This document shows, piece by piece, positions 1 to 7,819 of a stretch of DNA of 24,391 nucleotides. The position numbers and the translations under genes are program-made. The stretch's first letter is position 1; every line of letters begins with the position of its first letter. Origin of the DNA: Pseudomonas sp. (GTDB lineage Bacteria; Pseudomonadota; Gammaproteobacteria; Pseudomonadales; Pseudomonadaceae); contig JAQZAY010000018.1 of the NCBI GenBank assembly GCA_029239415.1, positions 1-24,391 on the forward strand, read 5' to 3'. Under the pieces are notes generated by a model. That model was not told the DNA's origin. It searched no databases and saw nothing but the letters and a program-made list of their open reading frames with translations.

Positions 1-182
1 GGCACTCGCAGGATCAGCGTGACGTAGTTGGCGTGGAAGGCTTCGCGCAGGTTGGCCAGTGTGCGCGCCATCGGCTTGGGGTCGAGTGCGCCATCGTAGA
101 TATCGCCGACCAGGCGGTCATAGCCGGCAAGGTCCAGGCCCAGTTCGGCCAGTGCAGCCTGGTGCAGAACGCAATTTTCCAC
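1..182 (-). CDS. LuxR-type transcriptional regulator, N-terminal fragment (cut by window edge)
   Basis: Reading leftwards from a GTG at 182, 60 codons stay open to the window edge. A GGAG lies 6 bases upstream of the GTG, which supports this start. The peptide contains YDRLVGDIYDGALDP followed by LREAFHANYVTLILR. This resembles the conserved N-terminal segment of a group of LuxR-family (C-terminal helix-turn-helix) regulators common in Pseudomonas, where a line like 'IYDAALDP..W...L..L' opens the protein. The DNA-binding domain would lie outside the window, so the family call rests on the N-terminus alone. The gene is on the same strand as the transporter genes and 151 bases downstream of the RND gene. 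It is the only regulator visible and so the natural candidate for controlling the cluster, but that is inference. Confidence 0.6.
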   Translation of the reverse strand, partial: MENCVLHQAALAELGLDLAGYDRLVGDIYDGALDPKPMARTLANLREAFHANYVTLILRV

Positions 183-202
183 AGTCGTCTCCTTGCTCGG
201 GT

Positions 203-219
203 GAGGCCCGGGGGGCCTC
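203..219. other. Inverted repeat in the leader of the LuxR gene
   Basis: GAGGCCC and GGGCCTC flank a 3-base loop. On the plus strand a T-rich stretch follows; on the minus strand, where the LuxR gene is read, the repeat sits just before the ribosome site with an A-rich stretch upstream. It may be a leader hairpin or a terminator for antisense transcription. A second, weaker repeat (GGCCAGCG at 247-254 and CGCTGGCC at 272-279) lies in the same 151-base gap. No convincing promoter was found there. Confidence 0.3.
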
Positions 220-333
220 CCTTATTGTTTTTATTGTTCCGGCTGGGGCCAGCGCCCCCTTGTCAGTGCAACGCTGGCCAGTCTCCGATCCGCACCTTGC
301 CACGACAAGAGGCCCAGGGTGTTAAATTTTGTT

Positions 334-2757
334 TCAATGTACATCCCGGGCGGCAGGATTGTTCCTCAGGGTGTACTGGCCCTGGGGGGTGGGCGGCGGC
401 ACCGGTCGTGCGGGCACCAGTCGACGACCTCGGTTGAACCAGGCCGCCAGGGCCGGTAGCAGGAAGATGGCACCCAGCACGTTGACCAGGAACATGAACG
501 ACAGCAGCAACCCCATGTCGGCCTGGAACTTGAGCGGCGCGAAGGCCCAGGTCACCACGCCGATGGACATGGTCAGGGCGGTGAACACCGCCGCCGTGCC
601 GCGCTGGCACATCGCCTGGTAGAAGGCTTCGCGCAGGTCGGCGCCATCTTCCATCTCGTGCTGGATGCGCTCGTACAGGTAGATGCCGTAGTCCACCCCG
701 ACCCCGACGCCCAGCGCCATCACCGGCAAGGTGGCGACCTTCAGGCCGATACCCAGCAGCGCCATCAGGGCGTTGCACAGGATGGCCACGATCGCCAGCG
801 GCACCAGGATGCACAGCACCGCGCGGATCGAGCGGAAGGTGACCCAGCAGAACAGCGCCACCGAGCCGAACAAGGCGGCGAGCATGAACACCTCGGCGTG
901 CTTGACCGCTTCGTTGGACGCCGCCATGACCCCGACGTTGCCGCCGGCCAGGTAGAAGGTCAGCTCAGGGGTCGCGACCTGTTCGATGATGCGCTGCGCC
1001 TCGCCTAGCACATGGCTGACGGTGGCACCTTCGTGGTCGGTGAGAAACACCAGGATCTGCATCTGCTGGCAGCCCTCGGTGACCAGGCCGTCATCCGGCA
1101 TGTAGGCCCGCGCGCCTTGGCTCAGGCCGCGCGAGGAACCCGGAATGGCCGCCCAGCGCGGATTGCCTTCGTTGTTACCGGCGATCACCCGCTTGCCCAT
1201 GCCGGCCACGCTCTGCACCGACTGCACGCCGCTGACCGCGCGCATGCGGAAATCGAACGCCTCGACCGAACGCATCACCGCAGGCGACAGGCAGCCCTCC
1301 TCGATCCCGTTGACCTCGACGAACACCGAAAGCACGTCCAGGCCGATGGAGTAGCTGCTCACGATTTTCTGGTTGTCCAGGTTGTAGCGCGAGTCGGCAC
1401 GCAGTTCCGGCGCCCCCAGGCCGATATCACCAACGGCCAGGTCGCGGGACTTGTAGGCCCCGGCGGCCAGCAGCAGCAGGCTGATCGCGAAGACACTCAA
1501 GGCCGGTCCAGGCTCGGCCAGTGCCGACAGCCGCCACCACACGCGATGACGGGCGCCGCCGCGGCGCTGGCCGCGCTTGAGCACCGCGGGTTCCAGGCGC
1601 AGATAGGCGATGATCACCGGCAACATCAGCTTGTTGGTGGCGATCATCAGCATCACGCCGATGCAGGCGGTGACGCCGAGCTCGTGGACGATAGGGATGT
1701 CGATCAGCATGATCACGGCGAATCCCAAGGCGTTCATCAGCAGCGCCAGAGAGCCCGGGATGAAGATCTTGCAGAACGCCGCATGCGCGGCCTGCACCGA
1801 ATCGCGCCCTGCCAGCACCTCCTGCTTCCAGGCATTGGTCATCTGTACTGCGTGGGATACGCCGATGGAGAAGATCAGGAACGGCACCAGGATCGACATC
1901 GGGTCGATGCCCAGCCCCAGCAAGGGCAACAGGCCAAGCAGCCACACCACCGGCAGCAAGGCGACCACCAGCGCCACCAGGGTCAGGCGCCAGGAGCGCG
2001 AGTACAGCCACAACAGCAGGCCGGTGATCAGGAACGCGATGACGAAGAAGCCGATCACCGTGGTCAGTCCCTCGACCACATCGCCCACCAGCTTGGCGAA
2101 GCCGACGATATTGATCTCGATCTGCTCGTTGCCGTAGCGCGCACGGATATCCTCCAGGCGCTGGGCGACCTCGGCGTAGTCGACCGGCTGGCCGGTCCTG
2201 GGGTCCAGGTCCTGCAGGTCGGCACGCACCATTGCCGATTTCAGGTCATTGGCCACCAGCGCGCCCACCTGGCCGGAAGCCGCGGCATTGCTGCGCACCT
2301 GGGCCAGGTCGCGGGCCGATCCGTCGAAGCGCGGCGGTACCACCACGTCGCCAAAGAACCCTTCTTCGGTGATCTCGATGTAGCGCACGTTGGCGGTGAA
2401 CAACGACGTCACGCTGGCGCGGTTGACACCGGAGATGAAGAACACCTCATCGCTGACCTTGCGCAGCGTTTCCAGGAACTGCGCATTGTAGATATCGCCC
2501 TCGCCTTTCCACTGCACGCTGACCAGAAACCGGTTGGCCCCGGTGAAGTACTGGCTGAAGCGCAGGAAGTTGACCATGAATTCATGACGCACCGGGATCT
2601 GCTTGCTGAAGCCGGGATCCAGGCGGGTATGCGTGGCGCTGTAGGCGAGGCCCAGAGTGATCAGCACGAACAGCAGCAGCAGCGCCTTGCGCCATGCCAT
2701 CAGACAGTCGGCGATGCATTCGACGCTGCGCGTCACCCGGCTTTTAGCTTGATTCAT
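334..2757 (-). CDS. RND superfamily transporter (MMPL/SecDF-like exporter family)
   Basis: The 807-residue product has one N-terminal membrane helix (about 24-41), a large periplasmic loop, a block of helices (about 230-390), a second periplasmic loop, and a final block of helices (about 625-770). This is the two-fold repeat of MMPL/HpnN-type RND proteins. The helix motif GVGVGVDYGIYLYERI at about 683-698 carries the Asp typical of proton-driven RND pumps. A Pro/Arg-rich tail of about 35 residues ends it. The ATG has AGAGG upstream and lies 10 bases after the YCF48-like stop, so the two genes are probably co-transcribed. RND proteins of this type often occur with YCF48-like, DUF1302 and DUF1329 genes in Pseudomonas catabolic clusters. 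They probably move hydrophobic substrate across the envelope; direction and cargo cannot be read from sequence. Confidence 0.88.
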   Translation of the reverse strand: MNQAKSRVTRSVECIADCLMAWRKALLLLFVLITLGLAYSATHTRLDPGFSKQIPVRHEFMVNFLRFSQYFTGANRFLVSVQWKGEGDIYNAQFLETLRKVSDEVFFISGVNRASVTSLFTANVRYIEITEEGFFGDVVVPPRFDGSARDLAQVRSNAAASGQVGALVANDLKSAMVRADLQDLDPRTGQPVDYAEVAQRLEDIRARYGNEQIEINIVGFAKLVGDVVEGLTTVIGFFVIAFLITGLLLWLYSRSWRLTLVALVVALLPVVWLLGLLPLLGLGIDPMSILVPFLIFSIGVSHAVQMTNAWKQEVLAGRDSVQAAHAAFCKIFIPGSLALLMNALGFAVIMLIDIPIVHELGVTACIGVMLMIATNKLMLPVIIAYLRLEPAVLKRGQRRGGARHRVWWRLSALAEPGPALSVFAISLLLLAAGAYKSRDLAVGDIGLGAPELRADSRYNLDNQKIVSSYSIGLDVLSVFVEVNGIEEGCLSPAVMRSVEAFDFRMRAVSGVQSVQSVAGMGKRVIAGNNEGNPRWAAIPGSSRGLSQGARAYMPDDGLVTEGCQQMQILVFLTDHEGATVSHVLGEAQRIIEQVATPELTFYLAGGNVGVMAASNEAVKHAEVFMLAALFGSVALFCWVTFRSIRAVLCILVPLAIVAILCNALMALLGIGLKVATLPVMALGVGVGVDYGIYLYERIQHEMEDGADLREAFYQAMCQRGTAAVFTALTMSIGVVTWAFAPLKFQADMGLLLSFMFLVNVLGAIFLLPALAAWFNRGRRLVPARPVPPPTPQGQYTLRNNPAARDVH

Positions 2758-2767
2758 TGCCCGCCTC

Positions 2768-3739
2768 TCACTTGCTCAGGGCGGCAACGTTGCCACCCGA
2801 ATCCTGGAATACACCACGTTCGCCACCGAGCAGCAGCCGCGAGCCCAGCATGATCACCGAGGTCAGCGTGCCGGCACCGGGCAGGCGGCTGACGCTCGCC
2901 AGTTCGCCCTTGCCGTTCAGCCGCACCAGCGACCCGCCGGCACCGACGATCAGTAGGCCACCCTGATTGGGCACGACCGCGTGCCCGTAGAGTGGTTGCT
3001 TGTTGCCCACCTCGAGCTGGCGCCAGCTGTCCCCGAAATCACGGCTGACAAAGACATGGCCGCGCATGCCATAGCTCACCCAGAGGCCGGCATCGAGCCG
3101 TACTACCCCAAACAGCGAGCCCTGGTAAAACGCTGGCAGCGTCTGCCAATGCTGGCCACCGTCATGGCTACGCAGCACCAGGCCCTGCTCCCCGACCAGC
3201 ATCCGCTGGCCGTCCCTGTCTCCGTCCATACCGTTGAGGTGCGCGCTGTCCACCTCCAGCTCCAGGCTACGCCAGGACAGGCCTGCATCATCGGACTGGT
3301 AGAACTTGCCGAAGCTGCCGTAGGCCAGGACTCGCTCCCCGCCTGCCGACCACGCGCCCAGCAGCGGTTCCCCGAGACTGGCGTCATGGCGAACTTCCTG
3401 CCAACGGCCGCCCGCATCGTCCGAGCGCAGGATCCACCCATCGTGCCCCACGGCCAGCAGGCGCTGGTTGCCCAGATCGATCAACGCCGTCAGCGCAGCG
3501 TCCCGTTGAGGTTCCACAGCGGCGGAGCGCCAGCTCACCCCCTGATCGTCGCTGAGCAGAATGCTGCCCCGCTCACCCACCGCCACCACCCGGCTGCCCT
3601 GCTTGAGCAAGGCATTGACCTGCACCCGGTCAGGGCGAAGTGGCTCGTCGAGGGGCTGAGGGACAGAGCGAGGGGCAAAGGCGAAGCCAATGGTCACAGC
3701 CACCACCAGGCAGACTGCGTAACCCATCAGAGAGCGCAT
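2768..3739 (-). CDS. YCF48-like (photosystem II assembly factor-like) beta-propeller protein
   Basis: The product has an N-terminal hydrophobic segment (signal peptide or anchor, about residues 1-22) and then about seven repeats of the type VGxxGxILxSDDxGxSW, such as VGERGSILLSDDQGVSW, VGHDGWILRSDDAGGRW and YGSFGKFYQSDDAGLSW. This is the BNR/YCF48 signature of a seven-bladed propeller outside the cytoplasm. The start is taken at the ATG at 3739 because a GGAG lies 8 bases upstream; an ATG at 3745 is only 2 bases from that GGAG. The gene immediately precedes the RND transporter, so the propeller is likely an accessory subunit of that system. No enzymatic residues are recognised and the true role is unknown. 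A copy of the intergenic 18-bp motif lies 108 bases upstream. Confidence 0.85.
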   Translation of the reverse strand: MRSLMGYAVCLVVAVTIGFAFAPRSVPQPLDEPLRPDRVQVNALLKQGSRVVAVGERGSILLSDDQGVSWRSAAVEPQRDAALTALIDLGNQRLLAVGHDGWILRSDDAGGRWQEVRHDASLGEPLLGAWSAGGERVLAYGSFGKFYQSDDAGLSWRSLELEVDSAHLNGMDGDRDGQRMLVGEQGLVLRSHDGGQHWQTLPAFYQGSLFGVVRLDAGLWVSYGMRGHVFVSRDFGDSWRQLEVGNKQPLYGHAVVPNQGGLLIVGAGGSLVRLNGKGELASVSRLPGAGTLTSVIMLGSRLLLGGERGVFQDSGGNVAALSK

Positions 3740-3821
3740 AGGCATGGCTCCGTGTCATGACGCAGGTAGACAACGACATTCATGCGGCCAATCCTCTTGT
3801 TATTTTCGGGGCCTGGACCCG

Positions 3822-3865
3822 ATAGTCACGTTCAGACGCCTGGGGCACATCGTCCAAATGGGTTA
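3822..3865 (-). promoter_or_regulatory. Candidate activated promoter of the YCF48-RND unit (GGACGATG motif)
   Basis: On the minus strand the sequence TAACCCATTTGGACGATG (3865-3848) shares the GGACGATG half of the motif found upstream of three other genes. The TAGTCT half is poorly kept here. A -10-like GACTAT (3827-3822) follows after 20 bases. The motif ends 108 bases before the ATG of the YCF48-like gene. This is the weakest of the four copies. Confidence 0.4.
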
Positions 3866-3866
3866 T

Positions 3867-3899
3867 GGGTCCTGGGTGCTTGTCCTGCACCCTTGACCC
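3867..3899 (-). terminator. Hairpin after the DUF35-MaoC gene, possible terminator
   Basis: Outer arms GGGTC/GACCC and inner arms GGGTGC/GCACCC form an 11-bp stem with a 2x2 internal loop and a 7-base loop. It starts 7 bases beyond the stop of the DUF35-MaoC gene and just before the promoter region of the YCF48-RND unit. No clear U-tract follows, so efficient intrinsic termination is uncertain. Confidence 0.4.
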
Positions 3900-3906
3900 C
3901 ACTCAT

Positions 3907-4860
3907 TCACCCCTGATAGAGAATCACCAGATCATTGATCACCGAAGGCCTCTCCTGCCCCACCACATGCGTATGCAACTCCAGCACCACCTGGGTCCCC
4001 CGCCCCTGCAACTGGACCGACTTCACCCGTCCCCGCGCATGGATCCGTGCGCCCGCGGGCACCGGCGCCGGAAACCGCAGCCGGTCCGAGCCGTAGTTGA
4101 TCTGGGTGGTGAACCCGGTGATCTCGAAACCCAACGCCAGCTTCATCCGCGATTGCAGCACCTGCACCAGCGCCCCGTGCGCAATGGTCCCGCCAAAGGG
4201 GCTCTGCAACCGGGCCTTCTGCGGATCGGTATGAATCCAGTAGTCATCACCGCTCAGTTGCGCGAAGGCGTCGATCAGCGCCTGGTCCACCAGCACACTG
4301 TTGCTCCACTCGCTGAAGTGCTCACTGACCAGCGACTGCAGCCCCTCGGGGTCATCCAGCGCAACCCGGCGGACTGCCGCTGGCGGTGCCTGCTCAACGG
4401 TGCTCGGTTGCGCCACCCCCGCCCCCTGGTCCTCGAACGCCGAGGCATCAGTGTCCTCGCCGGTATAGCGCAACAGTCGCGTGCCTTGCTCATCCACCTG
4501 GGCGAACACCGGCCTCAGGCGCATGCCGACATGCACCTGGTCCTCGGCCAGCCCGACCAGGTTGGTGTTGATCCGCACGCCTTCGTCCAGCTCGACCACC
4601 GCCAGCATCTGCGGCATCTCATCGGCAAAGTCAGGCAGGGTGGCGATACGCGTCACCGTGTAGCTGTACAACGTCGCGCCCCCGCGTACCTCGCGCCAGC
4701 TGAGGTCGTGGGCCAGGCAGGCCGGACAATGCCGGCGCGGATAGAAGATCCAGCCCTCGCAGGCATTGCATTGCTGGATCAGCAGTCGCCGGGCCTTCAG
4801 GCCTTCCCAGTACGGCGAGGAAATCTCGGTGGCCAGCGGCATGGGTTTGTTGTTGGACAT
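3907..4860 (-). CDS. DUF35 (OB-fold, Zn ribbon)-MaoC hydratase fusion protein
   Basis: The 317-residue product has an N-terminal DUF35 domain (about 14-135) with a complete rubredoxin-like zinc ribbon (C31/C34 and C45/C48), a low-complexity linker (about 136-180) and a C-terminal MaoC hot-dog domain (about 185-315). The hydratase motif GDDYWIH (D205, H210) and FGGTIAHG match (R)-specific enoyl-CoA hydratases. DUF35 proteins serve as obligatory partners of thiolase-fold steroid aldolases (Ltp2-ChsH2 type). Here hydratase and aldolase partner are fused, in the order opposite to ChsH2 (MaoC first). The gene starts 2 bases after the stop of the thiolase-like gene, with GGGAG upstream, so the two are surely co-expressed and probably form a hydratase-aldolase complex. 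The substrate is unknown. Confidence 0.85.
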   Translation of the reverse strand: MSNNKPMPLATEISSPYWEGLKARRLLIQQCNACEGWIFYPRRHCPACLAHDLSWREVRGGATLYSYTVTRIATLPDFADEMPQMLAVVELDEGVRINTNLVGLAEDQVHVGMRLRPVFAQVDEQGTRLLRYTGEDTDASAFEDQGAGVAQPSTVEQAPPAAVRRVALDDPEGLQSLVSEHFSEWSNSVLVDQALIDAFAQLSGDDYWIHTDPQKARLQSPFGGTIAHGALVQVLQSRMKLALGFEITGFTTQINYGSDRLRFPAPVPAGARIHARGRVKSVQLQGRGTQVVLELHTHVVGQERPSVINDLVILYQG

Positions 4861-4862
4861 GA

Positions 4863-6074
4863 TCAGGCTCCCTGGAGAATCAATGCGCCCTGCTCGCTCA
4901 TCACGCCGCCGGTACCGGAGACGTAGACGTTGTCGCAGCGCGCCAGCTGGCGTTCACCGGCGGCGCCGGCAATCTGGGTCACCGCCTCGATGACCTGCGA
5001 CATGCCCCCGGCGGACCCGGCCTGGCCGAAGCTGAGCTGTCCGCCGTGGGTGTTCATCGGGAAATCACCGCGCCAGGTCAGGTCGTGCTCGCGCACGAAG
5101 GCCATGCCTTCGCCCTTGCCGCAGAAGCCGGCGTCCTCGAGGGTCAGCAAGGCAGTAATGGTGTAGCAGTCGTAGATCTGCGCCGCGTGCATGTCCGCAG
5201 GCCGCAGGCCGGCCATGCCGAAGGCGCGGCGCGAAGCCGGCCCGATCGGGGTATCCAGCATGTCCTTGGCGTAGGATGGCGACTTGAACGCAAGGTGCTC
5301 GCCAAACCCTGTGATGAACGCCGGGCGTTTGCGGGTACGCGCCGCTACCTCGCGGGAGGTCACGATCAGCGCTGCACCGCCCGCCACCGGCATGACGATC
5401 TCCAGCACATGCAGCGGGTCAGCCACGCGCTTGCTGGCCAGCACCTGCTCGATGCTCAGCGGCTGGCCGAAGAACATCGCCTGGTCATTGGCCTGGGCGT
5501 TGCTGCGCTGGTCCACGGCAATCTTGGCCATGGCCCTGGGGTCGTAGCCATGCTGGGCGGCATAACGCTGGGCGATCATCGCGTAGCCGGTGTTCTGGCC
5601 CATGTGCCCATACGGCAGATCGAACTCAGCCTCTGGCGCGCCATAGGCGGTACTGTGCCCCCCGAAACGCATGGCGCGCGCCATCCAGCTCGGGTCCTCG
5701 GCCGGCCCCAGCGGCGCCATGCGCGCCGGCAGCACGCAGAGCACCGCCTGGCACAGGCCCAGCTCGATCGCGGCCGCCGCGCGCCAGACCATGCCCACCG
5801 AGGTGCAGCCCCCAAGGTCGACCACCTCGGCGAAGTTGAGGGTCAGCCCCAGGTACTCGGCCGCCATGGCCGGCACGAACACCGAGGCCTCGTGGAACTG
5901 CGGGCCATTGATCACCAGGCCATCGAGGTCCGTGGCCTTGAGGCCTGCATCGCGCAACGCCTGGGCGGCCAGGTCGGCCACCTGTTCCAGGTGGAACATG
6001 CGCGGCGCGGTGGCGTATTTCTCAGGCTTGTACTGAGCACAGCCGACGATCGCGGCCTGTCCTTTGAGTCCCAT
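4863..6074 (-). CDS. Thiolase-like (SCP-x/lipid-transfer type) acyl-CoA lyase
   Basis: The 403-residue product covers the full thiolase fold of the SCP-x/Ltp family. C90 in DLGGCTSVGM sits at the position of the thiolase nucleophile. The IYDCYT motif (about 300-305) and NTHGGQLS (about 341-348) are family signatures. The usual GH of the SxGHxxG motif is replaced: LSFGQAG has Q351 where thiolases have the catalytic His. Together with its direct link to a DUF35-MaoC gene 2 bases downstream, this points to a C-C lyase or aldolase rather than an ordinary thiolase, although the Cys is kept. The ATG is preceded by AAGGAGG and lies 10 bases after the DUF1302 stop. It probably removes a short acyl-CoA unit from a CoA-activated chain. 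Confidence 0.82.
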   Translation of the reverse strand: MGLKGQAAIVGCAQYKPEKYATAPRMFHLEQVADLAAQALRDAGLKATDLDGLVINGPQFHEASVFVPAMAAEYLGLTLNFAEVVDLGGCTSVGMVWRAAAAIELGLCQAVLCVLPARMAPLGPAEDPSWMARAMRFGGHSTAYGAPEAEFDLPYGHMGQNTGYAMIAQRYAAQHGYDPRAMAKIAVDQRSNAQANDQAMFFGQPLSIEQVLASKRVADPLHVLEIVMPVAGGAALIVTSREVAARTRKRPAFITGFGEHLAFKSPSYAKDMLDTPIGPASRRAFGMAGLRPADMHAAQIYDCYTITALLTLEDAGFCGKGEGMAFVREHDLTWRGDFPMNTHGGQLSFGQAGSAGGMSQVIEAVTQIAGAAGERQLARCDNVYVSGTGGVMSEQGALILQGA

Positions 6075-6084
6075 GGTGCCTCCT

Positions 6085-7752
6085 TCAGAAGGTGTATTTC
6101 ATCGAGAACGTGGCGTAGTCGCGGTCGGCCATCGGCCGTTTCAGCGGATCAGGCGAGCCCAGGTAGCCGACCACGGCGAAAGCCACCTCCAGGTTGCTCA
6201 GGTACTTGAACGTGGTACCGACGCTGTAGCGCCGGTCGCCCTGCATGCCGGCGATGCCGCCGGCCATGGGTGCCGACCCGCTGAACACGCTGGAGAAGCG
6301 CAGCGGCACCTCCAGATCCCAGCCTGGGAAAACTCCCGGATAACTGAACGAGGCGCCGAGGGTGTAGGCACTCGAGCTGCGGGTGCGCCAGGCTGAGCCG
6401 GTGTCGTAGGTGTACTCATCGGAATCTCCCACCAGCGGAGCGAGGGAAGGCAGCAGGTTCACGCCCTGCAGGTTGTCGGCCGCCGAGGCCGAGTCGACGC
6501 TGTCGGCGCGCACATGGATGACTTCGGCGGTCAGGGTGGTCTGGCTGGCCCAGGGCCGATCGCCGAGAATGCGCATCGCCGAGAGCTGCATCTGCTGGCC
6601 CTTGCCCCTCGCCGGGACCGGCCCCAGACCGGTATTGACCAGGACCGGCGCGCCATCGCGGTACGACCATTCGGCACCGATCTGGGTCTCGCCCAGCTTG
6701 GTCGACAGGCTCAGGCCGGTCAGCTTGATGTCCTCGAAGTACTGGATGCGGTAGCCATTGCTGGCAAAGGCGAACTGACCGTTGCCGACAGGCACCGGGT
6801 TGTAGCCCACCAGTGCTGTGGCCGGGTTCTTGTCGTGGTAGTTGACATGGAACAGCGACAGTTCGATGGCGGGAACCGGCCGATAGCGCAGCTGCACACC
6901 CCACTGGCCGCCGTCGCGTGGCTCGTCCGTCCCTCGGTAGGGCACGTTGCCGGTGGCGGTGCGGATGAACTCGCGGCCAGGGCCGACCACGTCGCTGCTG
7001 GACAGGTAGCTGCCCACCGGCGGCAGCTCGGTGCCTTTCCATTCGTACTGCACGTAGGCGCCAAAGGTGACCTGCGGGTTCAGGCGGTAGGAAGCGGAGA
7101 ACTGCCCCACCGGCAGCAGGATCTCTTTCACTTCCACCCCCGGCTGCGCCGCCTTGACCGCATCGGATGGGTTCTGCACGCCGTTGACGCCGGGGTAGTA
7201 GAGGCTCTCGCCCCAGGACTCGATGTGCCGCCCGGCCTTGACGTCGAGCATGGTGTCGTTGTCGAAGCGCCAGCCCCCGAAGACATAGGCGTCCAGCAAG
7301 CGAGTGCGGCCCCCGCTGTAATAGCGGGTACGGCTGGTGAACTCGTCGTTGCTCCCAGCCTTGTTCACGGTACCGGGCGAGTCGTTGTCATTGTCCTGGT
7401 GGTAGACGTCGTCGTAGAAGGTACTGGCGCGCACCACTGCGCCGTAGTTGTCCTTGCGCAGGATCATCTCTCCCAGCGCGCCGACGCGGTGCGTGGTCAG
7501 GCTGCCCTCGTTGAAGTTGCGGTTGGCGTCATCGGCGTTGAGGGTCATCAGCCGGTCGCTGGGCTTGCCCAGCCGCATGCCCACCCCGTAGCTGGTGGTC
7601 ACCGACCAGTCGAGGGTCGTTCCGTCGTCGAACTCGATGGTTTCACCTGCCCCTGCGGGCGCCGCTGCCAGCGCAATCGCCACGGCAAGCCCAGCGGCCT
7701 GGAACCCGTGGCCGCCGTGGCCAGTACTCTTATTGTTGTTCTTGTCGTTCAC
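6085..7752 (-). CDS. DUF1302 family outer-membrane protein
   Basis: The product (about 555 residues) has an N-terminal signal segment ending near APAGAG, is rich in alternating beta-strand patterns, contains aromatic residues near strand ends, and finishes in KYTF with a C-terminal Phe as in outer-membrane beta-barrels. Segments such as LDWSVTTSYGVGMRLG, DVKAGRHIESWGESLYYPG and YQYEWKGTELPP-like stretches are typical of DUF1302. The GTG at 7752 is chosen because AGGAG lies 7 bases upstream. DUF1302 proteins usually occur beside DUF1329 and RND genes in clusters for hydrophobic compounds. Here the DUF1329 partner is about 6 kb away in another transcription unit. A role as substrate-uptake porin is likely but unproven. 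Confidence 0.85.
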   Translation of the reverse strand: MNDKNNNKSTGHGGHGFQAAGLAVAIALAAAPAGAGETIEFDDGTTLDWSVTTSYGVGMRLGKPSDRLMTLNADDANRNFNEGSLTTHRVGALGEMILRKDNYGAVVRASTFYDDVYHQDNDNDSPGTVNKAGSNDEFTSRTRYYSGGRTRLLDAYVFGGWRFDNDTMLDVKAGRHIESWGESLYYPGVNGVQNPSDAVKAAQPGVEVKEILLPVGQFSASYRLNPQVTFGAYVQYEWKGTELPPVGSYLSSSDVVGPGREFIRTATGNVPYRGTDEPRDGGQWGVQLRYRPVPAIELSLFHVNYHDKNPATALVGYNPVPVGNGQFAFASNGYRIQYFEDIKLTGLSLSTKLGETQIGAEWSYRDGAPVLVNTGLGPVPARGKGQQMQLSAMRILGDRPWASQTTLTAEVIHVRADSVDSASAADNLQGVNLLPSLAPLVGDSDEYTYDTGSAWRTRSSSAYTLGASFSYPGVFPGWDLEVPLRFSSVFSGSAPMAGGIAGMQGDRRYSVGTTFKYLSNLEVAFAVVGYLGSPDPLKRPMADRDYATFSMKYTF

Positions 7753-7819
7753 ACTGACTCTCCTGATAGGCAACCGCCGGGTCGCCTGGACTGTTCACCA
7801 CGACCGCTGCCGGATGCGC

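Noticed and set aside
203..219. Hairpin as a terminator of the RND gene
   Set aside because: On the minus strand it is followed by the LuxR ribosome site and no U-tract, and it lies 115 bases beyond the RND stop; kept only as a leader inverted repeat.
1012..2853. Long plus-strand open frame (613 codons) opposite the RND gene
   Set aside because: It is rich in His, Gln, Arg and Ala with no domain or ribosome site, as expected for the antisense of a GC-rich gene. Similar long antisense frames at 5046-6209, 6514-7923, 8907-10793 and 21785-23080 were rejected for the same reason.
3628..3783. Possible short leader gene starting at the ATG at 3783 and running into the YCF48-like gene
   Set aside because: It has a partial ribosome site but overlaps the propeller gene in another frame, gives about 50 residues of no recognisable kind, and ends inside that gene.
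4863..6074. Assignment as an ordinary acetyl-CoA acetyltransferase (FadA type)
   Set aside because: The catalytic His motif is missing and the closest pattern is the SCP-x/Ltp group with a DUF35 partner.
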